This document shows, piece by piece, positions 42,257 to 51,657 of a DNA stretch of 64,000 nucleotides. The translations under genes and the position numbers were made by a program. The notes under the pieces were generated by a model. The model did not search any database. It was given only the letters and a program-made list of their open reading frames with translations, and was not told the DNA's origin. Each line of letters begins with the position of its first letter. Positions within the stretch are counted from its first letter, which is position 1. The DNA is from Mucilaginibacter ginsenosidivorans (GTDB taxonomy: Bacteria > Bacteroidota > Bacteroidia > Sphingobacteriales > Sphingobacteriaceae): positions 3,472,001-3,536,000 of the forward strand of contig NZ_CP042436.1 in NCBI RefSeq assembly GCF_007971025.1, in the 5' to 3' direction.

Positions 42257-42928
42257 ATGTTAGAAGAGATCAAACATGTTTACCTGAGAAGCCACCCGCT
42301 TTTCAACAACCTATGCGAGAAGAGGCTTTGCGAAGCCCGTTCCGTTGCCCGTGTAAAAATTGTGCAGCGCGGTGATGTGCTGTATTTTGTAGAAAATGAT
42401 TACAGCAAAATATACCTGCTGATCAAAGAAAATATTAAGATTCGGACATCGGACCGGATGGGGAATGAATTTATCGACATCATAAACGCCCCGGATATTT
42501 TCGGCGACCTGAGCCTGGAAGAGCATATTCATGCCGATCAATGTGCAGAGGCTGTTTCCGATAACACTATTGTTTGCTGTTTCAGGGCTACCGACTTCCG
42601 GAGGATACTGGAGGATAATCAACTAATGTTTATGCATTATGTAAATATGGTTAATCGCAAACTTCGCAAAATGGAGTCGCGTTACTCCGACCTTGTTTAT
42701 CTTGATGCCAAAGAGCGCCTTGTTCGCTTTATAAAAACCTGGGCCAAAGCCAATGGAAGTCAGCATGGTGATAAGATCATTGTTCGCAACGATCTTACCC
42801 ACAGCGATATTGCAGCGGTAATATCTACCTCGCGCCAAAGCGTGAATGTGCTGCTGAATGAACTTAAGGGTCTTGGTGTCATCCAGTACGACCGTAAGCA
42901 ATTCGAACTAAATGCCTCATTTATATAG
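42257..42928 (+). CDS. Crp/Fnr-family transcriptional regulator
   Basis: The 223-residue protein has an N-terminal cyclic-nucleotide-binding-type beta roll (VKIVQRGDVLYFVENDYSKI, then IFGDLSLEE), a dimer helix, and a C-terminal winged helix with the recognition helix in LTHSDIAAVISTSRQSVNVL. It has no Fnr-type N-terminal Cys cluster, so it is more Crp-like than an Fe-S Fnr. Position, between two blocks of the large cluster and next to a Usp-like gene, suggests control of that cluster. Confidence 0.9.
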   Translation: MLEEIKHVYLRSHPLFNNLCEKRLCEARSVARVKIVQRGDVLYFVENDYSKIYLLIKENIKIRTSDRMGNEFIDIINAPDIFGDLSLEEHIHADQCAEAVSDNTIVCCFRATDFRRILEDNQLMFMHYVNMVNRKLRKMESRYSDLVYLDAKERLVRFIKTWAKANGSQHGDKIIVRNDLTHSDIAAVISTSRQSVNVLLNELKGLGVIQYDRKQFELNASFI

Positions 42929-42961
42929 ACCAGACTATGCAATAAAAACCAATTAACCTTT

Positions 42962-43765
42962 ATGGGAAATATTTTGATTATTAATAACTCCGTATTGAAC
43001 ACATGGGGCTTTGCTAAGCTTGCGACCACGATAAGCAGGCAATTTAAATATGACATTACGATTTATTGCAGAACTCCGGCACTCTGTGTTCCGGCGTTGG
43101 CCTTAGGTGCCGGGGATGAACCGGTTGATGATATGAGTACGCTGGAAGAAAAACTGGAGCAATTTAACACGAATAGTACCGGGGCTGGCCTCGCCATTTC
43201 TCCTGAAGGAGGCATCGGCGCCCGCAACATAAGCGATTTGCTGATAGCACAGAATATTAAATTGATCATCATGTCGAAAGAGGATGATATGTTGATGAAC
43301 CTCTCCCCGAACGAAAGATTGGCATTTGTCAATAAGCTAACCTGCCCGGTGCTTTTGCTGCCGGAAGGTCATTACGAATACCCGGATAAAGTAGTTTATT
43401 TGACCGACCTGCGCTATTGTACGCTCGATGCGCTTCGGTTCTTGAAACACTTTGGCTGCAGCATTTATGTTGCCCATATGACGCTGCCCGGAATGACGGA
43501 TATGGAAGAACGATATGCCCAGGAAACGCTGGCCGATTTTGCAGGCAGATTGAATTACAATAAAATGTTCCTGCGCAATATAAGAGGCAAGGCAAAAGAA
43601 TATGCACTTGAAATGATTACCAGCCAGGTTGGGATCAACTGTGTTGTTGTCGAGAGTAAAAAACACTTACCTCTTGAAAATTTTCTACCCGGTTTATGCG
43701 AGCGTTCACGCAATTATGATCGTGCAGCGCTACTTGTGCTTCCTTACCTCAACTGGCGAAGATGA
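42962..43765 (+). CDS. UspA-like universal stress protein, two-domain
   Basis: The 267-residue protein shows two alpha/beta halves in the Usp style; the second has VVYLTDLRYCTLDALRFLKH and a C-terminal segment (DRAALLVLPYLNWRR). The ATP-binding G-2x-G-9x-G(S/T) signature is not clear, so it may be non-ATP-binding. It follows the Crp/Fnr gene by 33 bp and overlaps the DUF5686 gene by 4 bp (ATGA). Confidence 0.6.
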   Translation: MGNILIINNSVLNTWGFAKLATTISRQFKYDITIYCRTPALCVPALALGAGDEPVDDMSTLEEKLEQFNTNSTGAGLAISPEGGIGARNISDLLIAQNIKLIIMSKEDDMLMNLSPNERLAFVNKLTCPVLLLPEGHYEYPDKVVYLTDLRYCTLDALRFLKHFGCSIYVAHMTLPGMTDMEERYAQETLADFAGRLNYNKMFLRNIRGKAKEYALEMITSQVGINCVVVESKKHLPLENFLPGLCERSRNYDRAALLVLPYLNWRR

Positions 43766-46341
43766 ACGAGCATACTTCGATAAACTTCAAAAGCATTTTC
43801 AGGGCTTTTACCATTTTAACAGCAACTTTCCTGCTGCCTTTGACAGCATTTTCACAGGTAACAAAAGTGAGCGGTGTGGTTTCTGATGCAAGGTCGAAAG
43901 AGACATTGCCGTTCGCAACTATATCGGTCGTCAACACAAAGATCGTTGGTATATCTGATGAAAACGGCAAATACGCCATCCTTGATACGAAACCCTTTAG
44001 TTTGATCAAAGCCACCTGCGTAGGCTATATTCCTGCTTTGGTCAAAGTCGAACCCGGACAAACACAGTTGATGAACATCAAACTACAGCCCCGGGCGGAT
44101 GAATTGAACACTGTGGTTATTCGTGCCGGTAAAAAAGAACGGTACCGCAATAAAAATAACCCCGCCGTTGAATTGATCAGGCAGGTGATCGCCCATAAAG
44201 ATCAGAACAGGCCCGAAAATTATGACTATGTTCAATACAAGGAATATGGGAAACTGCTGCTGGCTTTTGCTAATGTATCGCCCGGCTTTTCTGACAAAAA
44301 GTTTTGGAAAAAATACAAGTTCCTGTTTGATAACCGCGACACTACTCTTGTACCAGGTAAGTCATTAACGCCGGTTTACCTTGACGAAAAGCTGACCCAA
44401 AACTACTACCGCCAACAGCCCGGGAAGAAAAAGACGATCACCCTGGCTCAAAAAAATGTGAAGCTTGGGTTCTACATCGATAATGAGGGCCTCGCCAAAT
44501 ATTTCAGGCATTTGTTTTATGATGTCGATATCTACAAAAATGATATATACTTGTTGTCTAAACTTTTTCTTAGTCCCATTGCCAATAGCTCACCGTCCTT
44601 CTATAAGTTCTTCATTACCGATACAGTGATCGTTAATAATACCAAAGTGGTGGAATTGAGTTTCACTCCCCGCAATAATAATGACCTGCTGTTTGACGGT
44701 AAGATATACATTACCCTTGATGGCAATTATGCTGTCCAGAAATCTATCCTGTATATCAATAAAAATACGAACATCAACTTCGTAAAGGATATGCGTATTG
44801 ATCTTGATTTTGAACAAAATACGGATAAGCGTTATCATGTAAGCAAAAGCAACATCCTGGTCGATTTCAGCCTGAACCGGAACGGTAAAGGTGGTATGAT
44901 AGGTTCCAGGACCACAACTTTCAAAGATTACCAGGTAAACCAGGCACTGCCCGATTCAACATATTCCGGCTTGGGCGAAGTTGTTAACCCGGGCGCCAAT
45001 AACAGGGACGATGAGTACTGGGCTCAAAATCGACTGGACACACTGACCCACGCCGAAGCAAAAGTGTACCATAATATCGATACGTTGCAATCGCTCAAAT
45101 CATTCCGTCGTACCATGGCCGTTATTACGTGGATTATTGCAGGCTACAATACGGTAGGCCCTTTTGAGATTGGCCCTGCAAATGCCTTTTATAGTTTTAA
45201 TAACATTGAAGGTGCGCGCCTCCGGTTTGGCGGTCGCACTACCCCCGAAATGAGTAAGCGTTATTATTTTGAGACTTACGGAGCGTACGGGTTTAAGGAC
45301 CAGAGATGGAAATATTTTTTAAGCGGCACTTATTCATTCGACAATAAATATATATACCAGTTTCCTCAGAATTACGTTCGGGCCTATTACGAGAATGACG
45401 CCGGCATACCGGGCAACCCCCTTCAATTTGTGGTGGAGAACAACCTTTTCTTATCCTTTAAACGAGGCAATAACGATAAGTACCTGTATAACAAATTTTT
45501 CAGATTTGACTATGTCCGTGAATTCGAAAATCATTTCTCATACAATTTAGGCTTCCGGAACCTGACCCAATCGCCGGCCGGTTCACTTTATTTTACCAAC
45601 CTGGTAAGCGGGGTGCCAAATACGATCAACCAACTAACGTCGACCGAAATAATTCTTGGTTTACGTTATGCACCGCATGAGGAATTTTACCAGGGAAGAA
45701 TTTACCGTATCCCGGTTCCAAATAAATACCCGGCTGTGTCGGTCGATTATACCAGGGGCGTTAAGGGTGTTTTTGGAGGCGGATTTGGCTATCAAATTTT
45801 GCACGGCCGGGTCGACAAACATTTGTACCTGTCGCAACTGGGCTATGCTGATGTGACGGTACAGGCGTCGCATACTTTTGGTCAGCTTCCTTATCCGCTG
45901 CTTACGATCCATCGTGCGAACCAAACTTACTCGTACGATGACGATCCCGATACTTACAACTTGATGAATTTTTTGGAGTTTGTGAGCGATCACTACGAAA
46001 GCCTGAGCTATGAGCAGCACCTGAACGGATTTTTCCTGAATAAGATACCGCTTTTCAAACGACTGAAATGGCGTGAGACACTTTCGTTCAAGGCCTTGTT
46101 TGGCGGGGTGACCGATCAGAATAACCCATCTCTGCATCCATCGCTTTACCAATTCCCGGTTGATGGGGCAGGACGGCCGCTCACCTATTCTCTGGGAAAG
46201 GCGCCCTACCTGGAGGGCAGTGTTGGCATCGAGAACATATTCAAATTTTTCGGCGTCAGCCTGGTCCGCAGGTTCAACTATCTCGACCATCCAGATGCTA
46301 TAAAATACGGTTTTCGTACCAGTGCAACTATCCTGTTTTAA
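43762..46341 (+). CDS. DUF5686 outer-membrane protein with carboxypeptidase-regulatory-like domain
   Basis: The 859-residue protein has a signal sequence (RAFTILTATFLLPLTAFSQ), a CarboxypepD_reg-like domain (VSGVVSDARSKETLPFATIS, about 35-115), then the long DUF5686 region that forms a predicted outer-membrane beta-barrel and ends GFRTSATILF. This architecture is characteristic of Bacteroidota. Its role is unknown. It is translationally coupled to the Usp-like gene and is the last gene before a 256-bp gap. Confidence 0.88.
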   Translation: MNEHTSINFKSIFRAFTILTATFLLPLTAFSQVTKVSGVVSDARSKETLPFATISVVNTKIVGISDENGKYAILDTKPFSLIKATCVGYIPALVKVEPGQTQLMNIKLQPRADELNTVVIRAGKKERYRNKNNPAVELIRQVIAHKDQNRPENYDYVQYKEYGKLLLAFANVSPGFSDKKFWKKYKFLFDNRDTTLVPGKSLTPVYLDEKLTQNYYRQQPGKKKTITLAQKNVKLGFYIDNEGLAKYFRHLFYDVDIYKNDIYLLSKLFLSPIANSSPSFYKFFITDTVIVNNTKVVELSFTPRNNNDLLFDGKIYITLDGNYAVQKSILYINKNTNINFVKDMRIDLDFEQNTDKRYHVSKSNILVDFSLNRNGKGGMIGSRTTTFKDYQVNQALPDSTYSGLGEVVNPGANNRDDEYWAQNRLDTLTHAEAKVYHNIDTLQSLKSFRRTMAVITWIIAGYNTVGPFEIGPANAFYSFNNIEGARLRFGGRTTPEMSKRYYFETYGAYGFKDQRWKYFLSGTYSFDNKYIYQFPQNYVRAYYENDAGIPGNPLQFVVENNLFLSFKRGNNDKYLYNKFFRFDYVREFENHFSYNLGFRNLTQSPAGSLYFTNLVSGVPNTINQLTSTEIILGLRYAPHEEFYQGRIYRIPVPNKYPAVSVDYTRGVKGVFGGGFGYQILHGRVDKHLYLSQLGYADVTVQASHTFGQLPYPLLTIHRANQTYSYDDDPDTYNLMNFLEFVSDHYESLSYEQHLNGFFLNKIPLFKRLKWRETLSFKALFGGVTDQNNPSLHPSLYQFPVDGAGRPLTYSLGKAPYLEGSVGIENIFKFFGVSLVRRFNYLDHPDAIKYGFRTSATILF

Positions 46342-46597
46342 TTTGTCGCACTTTTTAAAACCGGTTAATATGCGAGCCGGATCCCACTAAAAAAACTTTC
46401 TTGGTTTTTAAGCAGTGATTTTAATGGTTCAACTAGTGTCGGTCCATATATAAATCATTTATTGTTAGTTATTTACTGGAAAATTTTTGGAAAATATGCT
46501 TTAAGTGTAAGCTACCTGACAAAGCTGTTTTGAATTAGTAAACACCTTTGTGTAAGAAATAAAAACAAGAAGAAACTTATTAAATATTCATTCCGAA

Positions 46598-47407
46598 ATG
46601 AAACGAAAATTAGAGAATCAAACAGCTATTATAACCGGATCGAGCAGTGGCATAGGTGCGGGGGTAGCCAAATCATTGGCCCGTGAAGGCGCCAATGTAG
46701 TGGTAAACTTCCCGACCGAAAACTCGCGCGAAGACGCCGAAAAAGTGCTCGCGGAAATAAAGGCCGACGGCGGTAACGGGATCACCCTGCGATGCGACGT
46801 GAGCAAGGAAGCGGACGTGAAAGCGATGTTCGACGCTACGCGGGAACAATACGGAACAGTGGATATCCTGGTAAACAATGCCGGTCTGCAAAAGGACTCG
46901 CCGTTTGAAGAAATGACCATTGACCAGTGGAATTTTGTACTTGGCGTAAACCTGACCGGTCAATTCCTGTGCGCCCGCGAAGCGATACGCGAATACCTGC
47001 GTCGTGGTATCCGACCCGATGTGTCGGTAGCTGCAGGCAAGATCATCTGCATGAGTAGTGTTCATGAGGTTATTCCATGGGCAGGTCATGCCAATTATGC
47101 GGCAAGCAAAGGTGGCATTATGCTGATGATGAAAAGTATCGCACAGGAGTTTGCCTGGAAGAAGATCAGGATCAACAGCATTTGCCCGGGAGCCATCCAA
47201 ACGCCCATCAACAGGCAGGCATGGGAGACTCCGGAAGCATTAAAAGATCTTTTGACATTGATTCCTTATCAGCGTATCGGCGTGCCTGAAGATATTGGCA
47301 AGGCTGCGGTTTGGCTGGCAAGTGATGACAGCGACTACGTGAACGGAGCCTCGCTTTTTGTGGATGGCGGTATGACATTGTACCCCGGTTTCACCACGAA
47401 CGGCTAA
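46598..47407 (+). CDS. Glucose 1-dehydrogenase-like SDR
   Basis: The 269-residue classical SDR has TGSSSGIGAGVAKSLA (cofactor loop), NNAG, Ser in CMSSVHE, the YAASKGG active site (YxxxK) and the C-terminal DGGMTLYPGF. The VVNFPTENSREDAEKVL loop and the terminus fit the glucose 1-dehydrogenase group, which oxidises glucose to gluconolactone; exact substrate unproven. A gluconolactonase-like gene lies 4 kb downstream, giving a coherent oxidative route. Confidence 0.85.
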   Translation: MKRKLENQTAIITGSSSGIGAGVAKSLAREGANVVVNFPTENSREDAEKVLAEIKADGGNGITLRCDVSKEADVKAMFDATREQYGTVDILVNNAGLQKDSPFEEMTIDQWNFVLGVNLTGQFLCAREAIREYLRRGIRPDVSVAAGKIICMSSVHEVIPWAGHANYAASKGGIMLMMKSIAQEFAWKKIRINSICPGAIQTPINRQAWETPEALKDLLTLIPYQRIGVPEDIGKAAVWLASDDSDYVNGASLFVDGGMTLYPGFTTNG

Positions 47408-47438
47408 GCAATCCTAACGAATCAATTAAGAACACCGA

Positions 47439-47458
47439 ACGGCGGTTTTTACCGCCGT
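47439..47458 (+). other. Intercistronic hairpin
   Basis: acggcggt-tttt-accgccgt is a perfect 8-bp stem between the SDR and glucosidase genes, with no T-tract after it. It may be an mRNA processing or stability element rather than a terminator. Confidence 0.55.
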
Positions 47459-47471
47459 ATAGAAGAATATT

Positions 47472-50068
47472 ATGTCTGAAAAAAATAGATTAACCGAACC
47501 CATGAGCAAAAAATGGGGACCCTATGTGTCTGACAGGCAATGGGGTACGGTAAGGGAAGACTATAGCGAGCATGGTACAGCGTGGGATCACACCACGCAC
47601 GATATGGCGCGCAGCAAAGCCTGGCGCTGGGGCGAAGAAGGTATAGCCGGCATAAGTGATGATCAGCAGTTGCTATGCTTCGCGCTTGCCCTTTGGAATA
47701 AAAAAGACCCTATAATCAAGGAGCGGTATTTTGGCCTGAACAGCAACGAAGGCAATCATGGCGAGGATGTGAAGGAGCTGTACTATTACCTGGATTCGAC
47801 GCCGACGCACTCGTATATGAAGATGCTTTATAAGTATCCTCAATCGGCCTTTCCTTATGCGGACATTGTAAATGTAAACCGGGGCCGCTCAAAATCTGAG
47901 CCTGAATTTGAACTCATAGATACGGGCGTTTTTAATGATGACCGCTTTTTTGATGTATTTGTTGAATATGCAAAGGCTGATGCAGAGGATATCCTTATCA
48001 GGATCACGGTATATAACCGGGGTGATGAGGATGCATCGCTGCATGTACTGCCAACGCTATGGTTCAGGAATACCTGGACATGGGGTTACGATACCTATAA
48101 ACCATCGTTAACAGCAATAAAAAAGGGTAGTATAGCTATTAATCACGATGAGCTGCCAGGATTTGCGCTTCATTATAAAGATAATGCGCGCCTGCTTTTT
48201 TGCGACAACGAGAGCAATATGCAAAAGCTTTATAATTATTCCAACGAGGCGCCTTTTCAGAAGGATGGGGTTAATGAATTCCTGGTCAATGGTAACTCCA
48301 CCGCTATTAACGATGACAATTTTGGAACTAAGGTAGCAGTGGACTATGATATTACTGTTGCAGCGCACTCTTCGCAGGTTATTTGCCTGCGGTTAGAAAA
48401 TAAAAAGAACAAATCGCCATTTAAAGATTTTGACTCAGTTTTCGCGCAGCGCCTGGCTGACGCTGATGCATTCTACGCCGAGTTGCAGGGAGGGATCACT
48501 TCGGAAGATGAAAAACTGGTGCAGCGCCAGGCCTTTGCCGGCATGCTGTGGAGCAAGCAGTTTTTTTATTTTGATGTGGACAAGTGGCTCGAGGGGGATC
48601 CCTCGCAACCCAAACCTCCGGCTGGACGCAAATATGGTAGGAACCATGAATGGAAACACCTTAACAATGCCGACATTATCTCGATGCCTGATAAATGGGA
48701 GTATCCCTGGTATGCGGCATGGGATCTGGCGTTCCATTGTATCCCTTTATCAATAGTCGACAGCGATTTTGCAAAAATCAATTGCAACTTATCACCAAAG
48801 AGTGGTATATGCACCCCAACGGCCAACTGCCGGCTTACGAGTGGGCCTTTGGCGACGTCAACCCACCGGTGCACGCATGGTCGGCATGGGAAGTTTATAA
48901 AACTGATCAAAAAAATAACGGCGGCAAAGCCGATCTTGATTTTCTTGAGTCGATTTTCCACAAGTTGGTGATCAATTTTACATGGTGGGTAAACCGCAAG
49001 GATTCTGAAGGCAACAACATTTTCGAAGGCGGTTTTTTGGGTCTGGATAACATCAGTGTTTTCGATCGTAGCAATGCTCTGCCTGCCGGCGGACATATCG
49101 AGCAGTCAGATGGTACAAGCTGGATGGCGATGTATGCGCTAAACCTGATGCGTATCTCGCTCGAACTGGCCAAACATCGCAAGATATATGCGGATATGAG
49201 CACCAAGTTCTTCGAGCATTTCCTGTACATCGCCTCGGCAATGGCAGGTATGGGGGATGGTCTTTGGGACGAGGAGGACCAGTTCTTCTACGATAATCTC
49301 AAATTTTCGCATGACAATAACATAAGACTCAAGGTACGGTCGATGGTTGGTTTGATACCATTGTTTGCAGTTGAAGTGCTGGATGATGAAATTTTGACGG
49401 ATCATCCCGAATTCGCCGAAAGACTCAATTGGTTCCTCGTAAACAACCCGCAACTGGCCAATTTGGTGAGCCGCTGGAGCGACAAAGGCATGGGGGATAA
49501 ACACCTGCTTTCGCTGCTGCGCGGGCACCGGATGAAAAAAATATTGTTGCGGATGCTCGACGGATCCGAATTCCTTAGCGATTACGGTATACGGGCTTTG
49601 AGCAAATTCCACGAACAGAACCCTTATCATTTTTATCTCGACGGGCAGGATCTGCAAGTAGACTATACGCCGGGTGAATCGACCACGGGATTATTCGGTG
49701 GCAATAGCAACTGGCGGGGCCCCATCTGGATGCCGGTTAACTATCTTCTTATCGAGAGCCTACATAAATTTCATGCCTATTATGGGCCCGATTTTCAAGT
49801 AGAGCATCCGGTGGGCAGCGGTAACTACCTCAGTCTGGAAGATGTAGCCAACGAGCTTTCAAAACGACTGGCAAAATTGTTTCTGCGCGACGAGAGCGGC
49901 AAAAGACCATTCCTTGGTACAAACCAATACATGCAGAATAGCCCCCTGTTCAACAACTACATCTTGTTTTACGAGTATTTCCACGGCGACACAGGACGCG
50001 GCGTAGGCGCTTCACATCAAACCGGCTGGACCGGGCTTGTCGCCAAACTTTTACATCCAAAATCATAA
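47472..50068 (+). pseudogene. GH63/MGH1-like glucosidase split by a -1 frameshift
   Basis: Two overlapping frames encode one family protein. The first starts MSEKNRLTEPMSKKWGPYVS and is in register to DSDFAK. The second continues with NQLQLITKEW, YEWAFGDVNPPVHAW, TGLFGGNSNWRGPIW and ends LLHPKS. The shift is at an A run (48773-48777): five A are present where six would keep the frame, so one A is missing. Corrected length is about 865 aa, normal for the MGH1C/GH63-like glucosidases that remove glucose from trehalose-like or glucosylated substrates. A true mutation, a sequencing error or transcript slippage are all possible. Confidence 0.85.
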
Positions 50069-50096
50069 GCACATTAACCATTTAAAATTGAATATT

Positions 50097-51023
50097 ATGT
50101 TTAAGAAACACTTTTTTACCATTTTGATACTGTGCCTTGCAGCAGCTGCTTTTGCACAGAAGACACCCGGGACGCTGCTGAATTTGAACGGCAAAGGCGT
50201 TATCATCGATGGGTACGACCCGGTGGCTTTTTTTACCGATAATAAACCGGTAATGGGCGATCCAAAGTTTCAAACCAGTTACCAGGGCGCCATCTATTAC
50301 TTTGCGAGCCAGGAGCACCTGGATGCTTTCACTACTAGCCCCGAAAAATACAAACCGCAATTTGGTGGCTATTGTGCCTACGCAGTCTCTTTGGGGCGCA
50401 CGGCACCTATAGACGTTAGGACTTTTTCTATAGTGAATGATCGCCTGGTGCTGCAACACAACCAGCGTGCAGTTAACGGCTGGAACAAGGATGTACAAGG
50501 TAACCTGAGACTGGCCGATCAATACTGGCCCGCGGTAGTTGCCAACAACGGCAAACAGATTAAAACCGATGCTGAGAAGGGCTTCCTGAACAATGTGGAT
50601 AAAGATGGGGTGATTCTGGAAGGCTACGACGTTGTTTCCTATTTCACAGGCGAAAAACCGCTGATGGGCAATAAGGAATTTGATGCACGCTACCAGGGCG
50701 CTACCTATTGGTTCTCGACCCCGGAAAATGCCAGCAAGTTCAAGGATAATCCTGAAAAGTATGCTCCGCAATACGGTGGTTTCTGCGGTTACGCAGTGAG
50801 CCTTGGCAAATTGCGCCCGGTTAATCCATTGATCTACCAATTATATAACGGCAAACTGATCCTTCAGCATACCCAGGATGCGTACGACCATTTTAACAAG
50901 GATCTGGACAGCAACGTGAAAAAAGCTGACGAGAACTGGCCGGTCCTGATCAAAAAGAAGGCAGGTAAGTTTAAAGGGTACGACGCGCCCGCTATGTCGC
51001 CTGATAACAAGATGATCTCCTAA
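50097..51023 (+). CDS. Secreted double-YHS-domain protein
   Basis: A signal peptide (MFKKHFFTILILCLAAAAFA) is followed by two tandem YHS domains: DGYDPVAFFTDN with PQFGGYCAYAVS, and EGYDVVSYFTGE with PQYGGFCGYAVS. Each is followed by a helical QHN/QHT and ADxxW tail, so the gene looks like an internal duplication of the single-YHS type found at 36869 and 37380. ATG 50097 is chosen because the longer start overlaps the glucosidase gene. HbpS/GlcG follows 18 bp later. Confidence 0.88.
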   Translation: MFKKHFFTILILCLAAAAFAQKTPGTLLNLNGKGVIIDGYDPVAFFTDNKPVMGDPKFQTSYQGAIYYFASQEHLDAFTTSPEKYKPQFGGYCAYAVSLGRTAPIDVRTFSIVNDRLVLQHNQRAVNGWNKDVQGNLRLADQYWPAVVANNGKQIKTDAEKGFLNNVDKDGVILEGYDVVSYFTGEKPLMGNKEFDARYQGATYWFSTPENASKFKDNPEKYAPQYGGFCGYAVSLGKLRPVNPLIYQLYNGKLILQHTQDAYDHFNKDLDSNVKKADENWPVLIKKKAGKFKGYDAPAMSPDNKMIS

Positions 51024-51041
51024 CCGATAAAAATCAAAAAA

Positions 51042-51509
51042 ATGAAAAAATACCTTTTTATAATACTAAGCATTGTAGCGATGCAAATCAGTGCAAAAGC
51101 CCAGGTTATGGCAACTCATTCACTGACATTGGACGGCGCCAAAAAAGTGATCGCCGAAGCGGTGCGGTTTGCTCACGACAAGAATGCGCCCGGAGCTGCG
51201 ATAGCAGTGGTAGATGCAGGCGGCAATATAATATGCGTTGAACGCCTCGACGGCACTTTCGCAGCAGCTTCCGAAGTATCTATCAGGAAAGCTAACACAG
51301 CTGCTCTTTTTAAGGCGCCTTCGTCGAAACTGGAAAACAGTATAAACGGCGGACGCGGCGCGCTGATCACAGTCGGGCACACTTTTCTGCAAGGGGGAGT
51401 TCCCATCATTTATAATGGCGAAGTTATCGGAGCTATCGGGGTAAGCGGCAGCGCGAGCGCCCAACAAGACGAGGACATAGCAGTTGCAGGCAGTAAAGTG
51501 AAAATGTAA
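51042..51509 (+). CDS. Secreted GlcG/HbpS-family protein
   Basis: A signal peptide (MKKYLFIILSIVAMQISAKA) leads into a GlcG/HbpS domain: LTLDGAKKVIAEAVRFAHDK, the core AIAVVDAGGNIICVERLDGT, and GAIGVSGSASAQQDEDIA. Family members bind heme (HbpS) or are encoded with glycolate or sugar-oxidation genes (GlcG). The secreted form next to YHS proteins points to extracytoplasmic heme or metal sensing (inference). It ends the operon block; a 148-bp gap with a strong hairpin follows. Confidence 0.88.
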   Translation: MKKYLFIILSIVAMQISAKAQVMATHSLTLDGAKKVIAEAVRFAHDKNAPGAAIAVVDAGGNIICVERLDGTFAAASEVSIRKANTAALFKAPSSKLENSINGGRGALITVGHTFLQGGVPIIYNGEVIGAIGVSGSASAQQDEDIAVAGSKVKM

Positions 51510-51589
51510 GCCAAAGGCAACAAAGATTTAAGAAATATTGATAGTTGATTTTGAGTGATGAATTGATTACCCCGGTTTGGGCGGAAAGG

Positions 51590-51622
51590 GGCAGGGACCG
51601 CAATTAATGCGGACTCCCTGCC
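51590..51622 (+). other. Stable nested hairpin in the leader of the SMP-30 gene
   Basis: Outer stem ggcaggga / tccctgcc (8 bp) encloses inner stem ccgca / tgcgg (5 bp) with a 5-nt loop and a 2-nt bulge (ac, 51613-51614). No T-tract follows. It sits 36 bp before the start codon at 51658 and could be a leader control structure or RNA-stabilising element. Confidence 0.55.
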
Positions 51623-51657
51623 TGGTAATCAAAAAACACAGATTGGAAATAAACACC

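Noticed and set aside
45661..46290. A 209-codon - strand frame opposite the DUF5686 gene
   Set aside because: Shadow of the barrel-coding sequence; no recognisable protein and no promoter.
50082..50840. A 252-codon - strand frame opposite the double-YHS gene
   Set aside because: The + strand has a signal peptide and two clear YHS domains; the - strand frame has none.
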